Shown here in pieces: positions 9,570 to 16,844 of a stretch of DNA of 42,100 bases. The stretch comes from Neptunomonas antarctica. Its GTDB lineage: Bacteria > Pseudomonadota > Gammaproteobacteria > Pseudomonadales > Balneatricaceae. The notes beneath the pieces were generated by a model. That model was given only the letters and a program-made list of their open reading frames with translations. It was not told the DNA's origin and did no database searches. A program made the position numbers and the translations under genes. Numbering within the stretch: the first letter of the stretch is position 1; each line of letters starts with the position of its first letter. Location: NCBI RefSeq assembly GCF_001305295.1, contig NZ_LJSI01000046.1, positions 1 to 42,100 on the forward strand. The letters are read 5' to 3'.

Positions 9570-9645
9570 GATTCCTACGCCAGTACTAGCTGGATCAGGT
9601 TCAGCGGGTTTTATCTCAGCCTCAAAACAAGGCACCCCGACAAGA
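9570..9645 (-). promoter_or_regulatory. TPP riboswitch (THI element)
   Basis: On the minus strand the canonical aptamer reads in order: TCGGGGTGCC, GGCTGAGA, ACCCGCTGAACCTGATC, and GCTAGTACTGGCGTAGGAA. These are the conserved TPP-binding cores, essentially intact. The AGGA at the 3' edge of the aptamer lies five to eight bases before the ATG of the thiD remnant, so ligand binding would originally have hidden that ribosome binding site. It now precedes a decayed gene and presumably influences thiC only through the shared transcript. Confidence 0.95.
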
Positions 9646-9726
9646 TAGTATTGAGTCTAAGGAGTTACATACTGGCTGTCTATCCCCTTAATTAATGAAC
9701 AAACATTCAATAATACCCTTTAAAAA

Positions 9727-9743
9727 ATAGGAATTTTTCCTAT
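9727..9743. promoter_or_regulatory. 17-bp palindrome upstream of the candidate Csr/Rsm RNA
   Basis: ATAGGAA-TTT-TTCCTAT is a perfect inverted repeat centred about 42 bases before the expected transcription start of the sRNA. The position suits an activator. It resembles the LetA box reported upstream of Legionella rsmY/rsmZ (TNAGAAATTTCTNA, from memory) more than the pseudomonad GacA box (TGTAAG-N6-CTTACA). Regulator identity is inference. Confidence 0.4.
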
Positions 9744-9761
9744 ATTAAAACCAAGTTAATT

Positions 9762-9770
9762 TGGCATAAT
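9762..9770 (+). promoter_or_regulatory. Extended -10 promoter of the candidate Csr/Rsm RNA
   Basis: TGGCATAAT is an extended -10 (TGn plus CATAAT). No good -35 is seen at the correct distance, which fits an activator-dependent promoter with the palindrome at 9727-9743 covering that region. Expected start is near 9777. Confidence 0.5.
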
Positions 9771-9776
9771 ACCTTC

Positions 9777-9925
9777 CATGGATCTCCCATTCATGGATAG
9801 AATTTAAGGATGGCCAAGACAGCGGAAAAGGTACAGGGTAGTTAGCAAGGAAGCCTGTTAATCGCAAGGATATGGAAGCCAGCCGAGAAGGCTTTGTAAA
9901 GGATTTACAAAGCCTTCTCAACTTT
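9777..9925 (+). ncRNA. Candidate CsrB/RsmY/RsmZ-type regulatory RNA
   Basis: About 150 bases containing eight GGA motifs (GGA beginning at 9780, 9795, 9808, 9824, 9849, 9868, 9874 and 9901), several in the high-affinity forms CAAGGAT, TAAGGAT, CATGGAT and AAAGGAT typical of CsrA/RsmA binding. Short stems such as ACAGG/CCTGT (9833-9858) expose GGA in loops. The 3' end is a perfect 16-bp terminator stem with GGA in its own loop. A promoter-like extended -10 lies directly upstream and no reading frame is present. Known family members bind and titrate CsrA, relieving repression of target mRNAs. I infer the same role here. It is not a homologue identified by alignment, only by architecture. Confidence 0.75.
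9885..9925 (+). terminator. Terminator of the candidate Csr/Rsm RNA
   Basis: Arms GAGAAGGCTTTGTAAA (9885-9900) and TTTACAAAGCCTTCTC (9904-9919) pair perfectly around GGA, followed by AACTTTTA. The stem is 16 bp with no mismatch, unusually long for an ordinary intrinsic terminator. Confidence 0.8.
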
Positions 9926-10046
9926 TATTATCAAAATTCACTTTTAATGAGTCATTATTAATTCTTATAAGTTCTTATCCCGTAAATAATACATAATCAA
10001 CACCCCCTCATCACAATCATCCAATATTGTTGTTTTTACTTTTTAA
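9926..10046. other. Intergenic gap after the sRNA
   Basis: AT-rich sequence between the sRNA terminator and the glycosyltransferase stop codon. I see no further gene, promoter or hairpin that I can support. Confidence 0.5.
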
Positions 10047-11063
10047 CTAAACCCACATCTGCTTAACAACCAGCTCCACTGAGCAATCGCACCCTTGTGC
10101 TATCCATTCGGAAAGAATGCCTGCCACATCAGGAAAGCATTTAGGCGCCGGACTAGCTAATTCAAGCCATGATTCTATGGCATCAACATCCAACTCTTTT
10201 ATAATAGTTGCCAGCCCTAATGACTTCAAAATGTAGGCATTCGACTGTTGCTCGAATTGCCCTTTCATCGGCTTACTTAAGAACTTCTTGCCATACTGCA
10301 TAGCTTCACTGGCCAGCCCAAAGCCACAGTTTGAAATAACACCTTCACACACAGATAGATCTTTTTCAAAGTCATCTCGGCTCGCCGGGTTAAAGACAAC
10401 ATTACTACGTACAATCCTCTTTTTTATTGGGGCATAAACGCGGAACTGGTAATCAGGAAATGCACTGAACCAATAATACAAAGTCTCATCCAGCTCATAT
10501 GGCAGATAGACCACAATCATTTTAGAAATATGCCCAGGTTTAAATTTGGCAGGACTAATCAGTGGAGGCACAATTAACGCATCAAATTGATTCCAATGGA
10601 CACCTATCGCCTGCTTTACCGGAGCAAACAACTGAATACCCGGCCTGATAAAACGCGAATAAAAAGCGTCGGGCAAACGATGTAAAAAAGCGTATTGATG
10701 CGCGATACCAATACTGGGTTTATTCTGTAATTTCGAAGCCCATGCGGTGATGGGTTCAAAGTCAGAAATGATCAGATCATAATGAGTTAAATCTAATGCG
10801 TTAATATCGCGATATAGCTGCGTAAAATTATTGCTTAAGAGGCTTTTAATAGGCTTAACTCTAGAACCTTCGCCCATATAAAACGTTAACCCTCTACGTA
10901 CCTTATAGTTACCAAAGCACGCCATATCAAACAAATCACTCTTTGGCCGACCACTGAATAGATAATCAACATGAACTCCTGCGCCAGCCAATGCCAGCGC
11001 CATCACTCGGGCCCGGGCAATATGACCATTACCTGTAGCCTGCACTCCGTATAAGACTCTCAC
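10047..11063 (-). CDS. MJ1255/VC2487-type glycosyltransferase
   Basis: 338-residue GT-B-fold protein of the MJ1255/VC2487 group, related to the UDP-N-acetylglucosamine transferase MurG. The N-terminal nucleotide-sugar loop GVQATGNGHIARA (residues 6-18) and the C-terminal donor-site pattern SNCGFGLASEAMQYGKKFLSKP are visible. The start is a GTG at 11063, six bases after the stop of the PAP2 gene, so the two are cotranscribed. The acceptor is unknown; pairing with a lipid-phosphate phosphatase suggests action on a lipid-linked or membrane lipid substrate (inference). Confidence 0.8.
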   Translation of the reverse strand: MRVLYGVQATGNGHIARARVMALALAGAGVHVDYLFSGRPKSDLFDMACFGNYKVRRGLTFYMGEGSRVKPIKSLLSNNFTQLYRDINALDLTHYDLIISDFEPITAWASKLQNKPSIGIAHQYAFLHRLPDAFYSRFIRPGIQLFAPVKQAIGVHWNQFDALIVPPLISPAKFKPGHISKMIVVYLPYELDETLYYWFSAFPDYQFRVYAPIKKRIVRSNVVFNPASRDDFEKDLSVCEGVISNCGFGLASEAMQYGKKFLSKPMKGQFEQQSNAYILKSLGLATIIKELDVDAIESWLELASPAPKCFPDVAGILSEWIAQGCDCSVELVVKQMWV

Positions 11064-11068
11064 AGATT

Positions 11069-11587
11069 TCAGCTTCCCACACTCAAGAACCCACAGACAA
11101 TTCCGACCGCGGCTCCGGCTACAATATCGGCAGGGTAGTGAACACCTAACACCACTCGGGACACACTGATTAGCATTGCGATGCTATAGGCCAATAATGC
11201 AATGGACGGATAAATTTGAGAGAGTACGCTAGCAAAGACAAAAGCAGCAGCGGCATGACCTGAAGGAAAGCCAAATTTTTCGGTAGGCTTAACAGCAACC
11301 TCTACGCTAAGCCGCTCACATGGCCGGTCTCGTCGGATAGTATTCTTAAGAAAAAGATAAAGCGGAAATTCTATTAAAAAGGCAAAAAGGCCAGAACGAA
11401 AAAAAGCAGCACCATCCTGCGGCTCAAAAATGGCCAGTAACATTCCTAAAAGAATGTACATTACACCATCACCCAAGCGCGAAATATAACGACTGGTTAG
11501 CGTCACACCAGCATGCATCTGCCGACGACTCTGAAACCAATAGAATAGTGATGTATCAAAGGTGTTAATAGTTTGAAGTGACAACAT
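11069..11587 (-). CDS. PAP2-family membrane phosphatase
   Basis: 172-residue integral membrane protein of the phosphatidic acid phosphatase type 2 family, which dephosphorylates lipid phosphates such as phosphatidate or undecaprenyl pyrophosphate. The three-part active site is complete: K81-x6-R88P, the PSGH block ending at His111, and S143R-x5-His150 in SRVVLGVHYPAD. About five hydrophobic segments are evident. GAGG lies seven bases before the ATG. It is the first gene of a two-gene operon with the glycosyltransferase downstream. Substrate cannot be told from sequence. Confidence 0.88.
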   Translation of the reverse strand: MLSLQTINTFDTSLFYWFQSRRQMHAGVTLTSRYISRLGDGVMYILLGMLLAIFEPQDGAAFFRSGLFAFLIEFPLYLFLKNTIRRDRPCERLSVEVAVKPTEKFGFPSGHAAAAFVFASVLSQIYPSIALLAYSIAMLISVSRVVLGVHYPADIVAGAAVGIVCGFLSVGS

Positions 11588-11668
11588 AACCAGCCCTCAG
11601 AAACGGATACGACAATAAGAATTATCGCTCCGCATCAATGCTGATTTTGTTACGTGAAATTTAAACTT

Positions 11669-11706
11669 TTGTGACAAGGCTCTTATGAAAAAGCCTTATA
11701 ACACAA
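11669..11706. repeat. Interrupted inverted repeat downstream of the hydrolase gene
   Basis: Outer arms TTGTG / CACAA and inner arms AAGGCT / AGCCTT form a two-part hairpin in the gap between the hydrolase stop and the PAP2 start, both on the minus strand. It may be a weak terminator for the hydrolase operon; a T-rich stretch follows on either side but no clean T-run. Confidence 0.35.
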
Positions 11707-11732
11707 ATTTTTAGAACATAAGTCTTATAGAA

Positions 11733-12686
11733 CTACGCTTCTGCTTCACTCGCTGAGCGGCTGTTAACTGCGTCAGCATTTATCCACTGTGAGACGGTAT
11801 CGCTTAACCGTTCCGGATGATACCAAGGTTGCATATGCCCACCTGGAACTTCAATCAACTCAAACGGGTGAACTAAGGCTTCTACCAAACGCTTTGAATA
11901 CCCTAACGACATTACATCGTCATCCGTACCATGAATAATCGCGGCATGAAAATCAAAAGCGCGCTTATTCACTTCCGAGCGCCATGAATACAAACTAGAA
12001 AGCGTACTGAGGGGGTAATCAAAAACCATCAGATGATCATGATTAAACTCTTTGGCAGCCGGATGCCCCGCCAGTAACTGTTCGTAATCCACCAGCGATT
12101 TCAATGGCAACTTCATACTCGGGAACATCTGAGCCATACCCCAGGTCCACTGCCACCCCATCTGATGCATGCTATCCGGTGGAATTTCAGGTATTAACAG
12201 GGTTCCGCACATAATCCCCTTAATTCTCTCATCTTTTTCTGCTGCAGCTACCGCAAGCAATGATCCAATCGAGTATCCAAACAGGTACACCGGCCCTGAA
12301 TAACGACTTTGCAATATATCAATAAGAGAACTGACAGACTGCACCACCTCATCCACTGTATACTGTCCTCTCTCACCAGCAGAATATCCATGCCCAGGAT
12401 AATCCAGACCCACGGTATGGAAACCATTGTCTGCAAATCTGGCGAGCAAATCAGCATACAGTTCACAGTAAGTACCAATGCCCGGTAAAAAGATCAGAAT
12501 AGGGGCATATTCATTCTCAGCTTCCGTTTCATAAAGCTCACAGTGGACACCAAACTCACCTACGCGCAGGCTTTCACGCTTAGCCAGATGGTGATGAATA
12601 TCTAACTTATCTCTTAAGCGACCTCTATGTTCGTCCGTCAATAATTCTGCTCTACTCTGATTGATATTCGTATCGGCTATCGACAT
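11733..12686 (-). CDS. Alpha/beta hydrolase (lysophospholipase / serine aminopeptidase S33-like)
   Basis: 317-residue soluble protein with the alpha/beta hydrolase layout. The oxyanion-side strand is ILIFLPGIGTYCELYADL, then GLDYPGHGYSAG, then the nucleophile elbow GYSIG with Ser139. The acid is probably the Asp in IHGTDDDVMS and the general base the His in GGHMQPW near the C-terminus. This resembles monoacylglycerol lipase or lysophospholipase PldB relatives, but the substrate is not determined. There is no signal peptide. It follows mutM by nine bases on the same strand and is probably cotranscribed. TAGGA precedes its ATG. Confidence 0.8.
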   Translation of the reverse strand: MSIADTNINQSRAELLTDEHRGRLRDKLDIHHHLAKRESLRVGEFGVHCELYETEAENEYAPILIFLPGIGTYCELYADLLARFADNGFHTVGLDYPGHGYSAGERGQYTVDEVVQSVSSLIDILQSRYSGPVYLFGYSIGSLLAVAAAEKDERIKGIMCGTLLIPEIPPDSMHQMGWQWTWGMAQMFPSMKLPLKSLVDYEQLLAGHPAAKEFNHDHLMVFDYPLSTLSSLYSWRSEVNKRAFDFHAAIIHGTDDDVMSLGYSKRLVEALVHPFELIEVPGGHMQPWYHPERLSDTVSQWINADAVNSRSASEAEA

Positions 12687-12695
12687 TAATTATTC

Positions 12696-13508
12696 CTACC
12701 GCTGACAATAATTACAGAACACCGTGCTACGCTGTCCTAAACGCACCTCCTTCAAAGGGCGACTACAATTCCGACAAGGCTTGCCTCCTCGTCCGTACAC
12801 ACTTAATGATTGCTGGAAATATCCCGGCTGACCATTACTATCAACAAAGTCTTTAAGCGTTGTACCGCCTTGCTGTATAGCTGCCATCAATATGCTCTTG
12901 ATAGCCTCGACTAATAACGTTAAACGTTTCGCTGAAATACGACCTGCTGGCCGCCGGGGATCAATGCCGGCGTGAAAAAGCGCTTCATTGGCATAAATGT
13001 TTCCGACACCTACAACGACATGACTATTCATAATCAGTTGTTTAATAGTAACAGAACGCCCCTTGCATTGCTGACGCAAACAATCCACGTCAAATTCATC
13101 TGATAACGGCTCAGGCCCTAAACGACTAATCCGCTCATGTATCTGACCCGGTGGTTGCCACAGGATCGCTCCAAAACGCCGCGGATCCGTATAACGCAGC
13201 AACTTTCCATGACCAAACAAAATATCCACATGGTCATGCTTTAGCGGCTCGCGCTGGTCAGAGATAACCCGCAAACTGCCAGACATGCCTAAATGGATCA
13301 GGATCGTACCGGCATCCGCCTCAAGCAACAGGTATTTACCTCGCCGGGCAACGTGCTTCACACGCTGCCCTACCAGCGCCAGTAATTCAGTTTCCGGCAC
13401 CCACCAACGTAACTTAGGTTGTCGCACCACAATACCTGAAATAGCCTGATTCAAAATATGCGGCTCTATTCCACTACGCGTTGTCTCTACTTCCGGTAAT
13501 TCTGGCAC
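12696..13508 (-). CDS. mutM: Formamidopyrimidine-DNA glycosylase
   Basis: Base-excision repair enzyme that removes 8-oxoguanine and formamidopyrimidines and nicks the abasic site. After removal of the initiator residue the N-terminal PELPEVETT exposes the catalytic proline and Glu3. The C-terminal zinc finger CRNC ... CNYC (the last 25 residues) is complete. The 270-residue length is normal. The start codon is GTG at 13508; there is no ATG in frame that would keep the proline next to the start. It lies between the EamA transporter gene and the hydrolase gene with short gaps. Confidence 0.97.
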   Translation of the reverse strand: MPELPEVETTRSGIEPHILNQAISGIVVRQPKLRWWVPETELLALVGQRVKHVARRGKYLLLEADAGTILIHLGMSGSLRVISDQREPLKHDHVDILFGHGKLLRYTDPRRFGAILWQPPGQIHERISRLGPEPLSDEFDVDCLRQQCKGRSVTIKQLIMNSHVVVGVGNIYANEALFHAGIDPRRPAGRISAKRLTLLVEAIKSILMAAIQQGGTTLKDFVDSNGQPGYFQQSLSVYGRGGKPCRNCSRPLKEVRLGQRSTVFCNYCQR

Positions 13509-13534
13509 GTTGGCATTTTCCGCTTTACTCTCAA

Positions 13535-14434
13535 TTATTGAGTTTTAACTAAGTTTTTAGGTGATTTCAATACAAGATACACGCCCAATACGGTAATAAA
13601 AATACCGATTAACGCGATCACTCCCAACGCTTCATCAAACAACCACCACGCCTCAATAACAGTGACAGGAGGCACCAAATAAAAATAACTCGCTACTCTG
13701 GCAGACTCACCTTCACGAATCATGTACATCAGCAACAAAACTGCAGACACTGACAAACCAAACACAAGCCACCCTAATGCCAGCATTAAGTCTAACGACC
13801 AATCAATATCTCGCGTTTCAGTACTAAATGTCAGCAACCCCATCCATAACGCAGTCGCCATGTATTGGAAGAAAGAACCCGCCATCAAATCGACACCCGC
13901 ACCAAAACGTTTCTGGTACAGGGTACCTATTGAAATACCCAATAAAGCAACTATTACTGCAGCAATAGCTTCGGGTCTCAGTGACAACGCACTCAACTCT
14001 TTACCACCGGTCAGCACCAACGATACGCCCACCAACCCTAACACCAGACCCAGCAACTGTAACTTAGCAAGTGACTGCTTAAACCAGACACGTCCGATCA
14101 ACGCCGTAAGCAGAGGCTGCAAACCCACCACAATAGCAGCAATGCCTGCCGGCATATCCCATTTAATAGCGGCAAACACACCGCCAAGATAGGCGGCATG
14201 CACTAACGATCCGGACACCATCTGATGAAACCCCTGCCTACCCGTCGGCCATCTCGACTTAAGCGCAAGCATTAACAGCATAAAGACGCACAGCGTCATT
14301 AACATTCGGATAAACAGCATGTTGAAAGGTTCAATATAGGGCAGCCCATATTTCGCTCCAATAAATCCCGTGCTCCAAAGCATTACAAATATGAAGGGGA
14401 TAAAAGGAATAAGCTTCGTACGTAACGCGACCAT
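13535..14434 (-). CDS. EamA/DMT-superfamily exporter
   Basis: 299-residue inner-membrane protein with about ten hydrophobic segments arranged as two EamA repeats. The N-terminal repeat begins IPFIFVMLWSTGFIGAKYGL, and VGVSLVLTGG ends the first half. Members export amino acids, metabolites or drugs. AAGGA precedes its ATG. It is divergent from a MocR-type regulator over 142 bases, a common pairing in which the regulator controls the transporter, so a substrate connected with pyridoxal phosphate or an amino acid is plausible (inference). Confidence 0.85.
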   Translation of the reverse strand: MVALRTKLIPFIPFIFVMLWSTGFIGAKYGLPYIEPFNMLFIRMLMTLCVFMLLMLALKSRWPTGRQGFHQMVSGSLVHAAYLGGVFAAIKWDMPAGIAAIVVGLQPLLTALIGRVWFKQSLAKLQLLGLVLGLVGVSLVLTGGKELSALSLRPEAIAAVIVALLGISIGTLYQKRFGAGVDLMAGSFFQYMATALWMGLLTFSTETRDIDWSLDLMLALGWLVFGLSVSAVLLLMYMIREGESARVASYFYLVPPVTVIEAWWLFDEALGVIALIGIFITVLGVYLVLKSPKNLVKTQ

Positions 14435-14522
14435 TAGGTGTCCTTAACTCGAATACATGTGAAGGGTATAGAATACGGCGTGAACATTGATGATAAAAGA
14501 GACAACTTCTTGTTTTTAAATA

Positions 14523-14576
14523 GGGTACAGTTAGCCGTATTATCAAATAAAAATCATTTTTTGTGACACTGTACCC
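14523..14576. promoter_or_regulatory. Long-spaced inverted repeat in the mocR-eamA intergenic region
   Basis: GGGTACAGT (14523-14531) and ACTGTACCC (14568-14576) are perfect inverted 9-mers 36 bases apart, and the second arm abuts the mocR ATG. A divergent-promoter operator for the MocR protein is the simplest reading; AT-rich DNA between the arms would hold the promoter. A binding site here could also block translation or a near-leaderless start. Confidence 0.5.
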
Positions 14577-15995
14577 ATGAAAATTTACCAGAAAGTGATT
14601 GTCTATATTGAAAGCCAGCTGCTGTCCGGCGCGCTGCAACCTTACGACTTATTACCTTCGGTACGGCATTTGGCGCAGGTACTTAATGTCAGTAAAAACA
14701 GTATCATCAGAGCCTATATGGTGCTTGAACAGACAGGCACCATCCAGGCCCATCCGAGAAAAGGCTTCTCCGTCAAACCAGACACCGTCTATGAACAAGC
14801 CCCTAAGCCGATCCCAAAAAAAGTTATATTAGGAGCAACCTCTCTGGATATTATCGGCCCAGCCCAGCGTCAGGCCGACGTCATATTTGGTAGTGCCAAC
14901 CCTGATACTCGTTTTAAAGGACGTCAGGATTTTTTCAAACAGCTCAACAGACTAGTTCGCGCAGAATTAAAATCACCTGCCATTTATAGCCACTATCAGG
15001 CACCACCAGGCGATATAAACCTTCGCCAACAGATCGCAAAAAAAACACACTGTGGTTATGCCGAACTGGACGCTGAAGAAATCGTTATCACTAATGGCGC
15101 TCAGGAAGCCATCTCGTTAGCATTACGCTGCATTGCCCAACCTGGTGATATTATTGCCGTGGAGTCTCCCTGCTTTTACGGCATTCTACAGTGTGCCGAA
15201 GCCCTTGGATTACGTGTTATTGAAGTGCCTGCAAACATCCCTGATGGAATCGATCTGAAACAGCTAGCGGAAACACTCAATCGCTGGCCGGTGAACGCGA
15301 TTCTTCTCAACCCACATGCCAATAATCCACTTGGATTCATCATGCCCGACGATAACAAGTCAGAATTATTAGCACTGGCACAAAGGTACGATTTGGCCAT
15401 CATTGAAGATGATGTGTTTGGTGAATTGATTCACTCTACTCAACGACGCAGGACGCTAAAGTCTATGGACACAGACGGCCGCGTTATTTTATGCGGCTCT
15501 CTCTCTAAGATTTTGGATCCGGATATCCGTATCGGCTGGGTAGCACCTGGCAGATACTTCGACCAAGTCAATTATCTGAAGTACGTCACCACATTAGCGA
15601 CCTCCGGACTCATGCAACACGCGGCAGCATTGTGGATGGAGTCCGCCAATTTCAATCGCCATGTAAAACAACTGCAAAACCGCTACAGGCAACGCAAGCT
15701 ACTGTTTATTGAATCATTAAAAGCATATTTCCCAGCTGAAGCACATATTACCGTACCTGAAAGCGGCTTTCTCAGCTGGATAACGCTACCCTTCTGGCTA
15801 GATGGAGATATTATTTTTACACGAGCCAAAGCCGAAGGCATCAGCCTTACTCCGGGAAGTTTGTTCGGAACGGAACAACAATTTCAGCACTGTATTCGAC
15901 TGAATTTCAGTACGTTTGATAACACAGAAAAACAACAACAAGCACTCGCACGATTAGCGGAAATTATTATCGAAGAGCTCAACTCACAGACATAA
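14577..15995 (+). CDS. MocR-type (GntR HTH + aminotransferase fold) transcriptional regulator
   Basis: 472-residue fusion. Residues 1-68 are a GntR winged helix (ALQPYDLLPSVRHLAQVLNV, then SKNSIIRAYMVLEQTG), and from about residue 90 there is a fold-type I aminotransferase domain with the conserved NPHANNPLG and the lysine in GSLSKILDP that binds pyridoxal phosphate. Such proteins sense an amine or PLP and regulate a neighbouring gene, here the divergent EamA exporter. The ATG lacks a ribosome binding site: it follows directly the inverted-repeat arm ACTGTACCC. A bidirectional terminator follows the gene. Confidence 0.9.
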   Translation: MKIYQKVIVYIESQLLSGALQPYDLLPSVRHLAQVLNVSKNSIIRAYMVLEQTGTIQAHPRKGFSVKPDTVYEQAPKPIPKKVILGATSLDIIGPAQRQADVIFGSANPDTRFKGRQDFFKQLNRLVRAELKSPAIYSHYQAPPGDINLRQQIAKKTHCGYAELDAEEIVITNGAQEAISLALRCIAQPGDIIAVESPCFYGILQCAEALGLRVIEVPANIPDGIDLKQLAETLNRWPVNAILLNPHANNPLGFIMPDDNKSELLALAQRYDLAIIEDDVFGELIHSTQRRRTLKSMDTDGRVILCGSLSKILDPDIRIGWVAPGRYFDQVNYLKYVTTLATSGLMQHAAALWMESANFNRHVKQLQNRYRQRKLLFIESLKAYFPAEAHITVPESGFLSWITLPFWLDGDIIFTRAKAEGISLTPGSLFGTEQQFQHCIRLNFSTFDNTEKQQQALARLAEIIIEELNSQT

Positions 15996-16021
15996 AAAAA
16001 CCCGGAATGTCCGGGTTTTTT
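15994..16021. terminator. Bidirectional terminator between mocR gene and rpmG
   Basis: Six A bases, stem ACCCGGA, loop ATG, stem TCCGGGT and six T bases. It serves the mocR gene on the plus strand and rpmG on the minus strand. Confidence 0.9.
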
Positions 16022-16036
16022 CAAAAAGAAAAATCA

Positions 16037-16207
16037 TTATTTGATTTTAGCTTCTTTATACATAACGTGCTGACGGATAGTCGGATCAAACTTTTTGATC
16101 TCGAATTTCTCAGGCATGTTACGTTTGTTCTTATCAGTTGTGTAAAAATGACCTGTGCCTGCAGATGAAACCAGACGGATCTTTTCACGATTACCTTTAG
16201 CTGCCAT
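16037..16207 (-). CDS. rpmG: 50S ribosomal protein L33
   Basis: 56-residue basic protein of the large ribosomal subunit, near the E. coli length of 55. The sequence has the typical [15 protein letters not shown] core and the ending [17 protein letters not shown]. It has no cysteines, so it is the zinc-independent form. AAGGAG precedes its ATG at 16207. It follows rpmB by 11 bases, the standard rpmB-rpmG order. Confidence 0.97.
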   Translation of the reverse strand: MAAKGNREKIRLVSSAGTGHFYTTDKNKRNMPEKFEIKKFDPTIRQHVMYKEAKIK

Positions 16208-16218
16208 CGTCTAGCTCC

Positions 16219-16455
16219 TTAAACCTTTTCGCCACGCGCACGCATTTCAACAAGAACTGTATCAATGCCATTTTTATCGATAATACGCATGCCTTTAGCG
16301 GTTACGCGTATACGAACGAATTTATTCTCACTTTCTACCCAAAAACGATGCCAATGCAGGTTTGGAAGAAAACGACGGCGCGTTTTGCGCTGTGAGTGGG
16401 AAACATTATTCCCTGTTACTGGGCGCTTGCCAGTAACCATACAAACTTTAGCCAT
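16219..16455 (-). CDS. rpmB: 50S ribosomal protein L28
   Basis: 78-residue large-subunit protein with the classic segments [18 protein letters not shown] and [11 protein letters not shown] and the ending MRARGEKV. I start it at the ATG at 16455, giving MAKVCMVTG, with GAGG upstream; an ATG two codons earlier is not supported. It is first in the rpmB-rpmG operon. The mRNA leader of about 140 bases from the promoter at 16604-16609 is longer than needed for a ribosome binding site. Confidence 0.97.
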   Translation of the reverse strand: MAKVCMVTGKRPVTGNNVSHSQRKTRRRFLPNLHWHRFWVESENKFVRIRVTAKGMRIIDKNGIDTVLVEMRARGEKV

Positions 16456-16609
16456 GATCAAAGCCTCAAAATTACATAATTAACTTCTATTTCGGATGTC
16501 TATCGGCCATATAACACAGATATACACTGTGCTTCTATAACCTCAGGCGGAGCGTTCCATAACCGAACTGAATCCCGTACCAAGCACGAATAGAAGGGGG
16601 CGCATTATA
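16456..16609 (-). promoter_or_regulatory. rpmB promoter and long mRNA leader
   Basis: TATAAT at 16604-16609 on the minus strand is followed by the GC-rich discriminator GCGCCCCC, expected for stringent control of a ribosomal protein operon; the -35 is weak. The leader of about 140 bases contains a small hairpin (CACAG/CTGTG, 16515-16531) that could be autoregulatory. The remaining part of the gap, 16610-16844, has the hemerythrin upstream region and no other gene that I can see. Confidence 0.5.
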
Positions 16610-16741
16610 TAGATAAGCGACCACAAATACTATTAACATCGTTCAAAAAAAGATCTACTCTTTTTTTGAAGTATAAAACCCATCGAGAATCACGCAGAAG
16701 TGATACATAAATAACATAAATATGAATATTTACGTATAACA

Positions 16742-16755
16742 TTGACATCTATCAT
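16742..16755. promoter_or_regulatory. Possible FNR/DNR-type box upstream of the hemerythrin gene
   Basis: TTGAC-ATCT-ATCAT matches the FNR consensus TTGAT-N4-ATCAA at eight of ten positions and lies 89 bases before the start. The same bases also form GACAT-N5-ATGTC (16744-16758). Only a weak indication of control by oxygen or nitric oxide. Confidence 0.3.
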
Positions 16756-16844
16756 GTCGATAAACCACTAACGCCTCTAGTATTACACAATACTTAATTC
16801 TGGATCTTGAGATCTGGAATATATAAACCGCATAGGACAATCCA

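Noticed and set aside
9568-9635. Apparent N-terminal extension of the thiD remnant beginning at 9635
   Set aside because: These codons fall inside the TPP aptamer; the ATG at 9567, just after the aptamer's ribosome binding site, is the real start.
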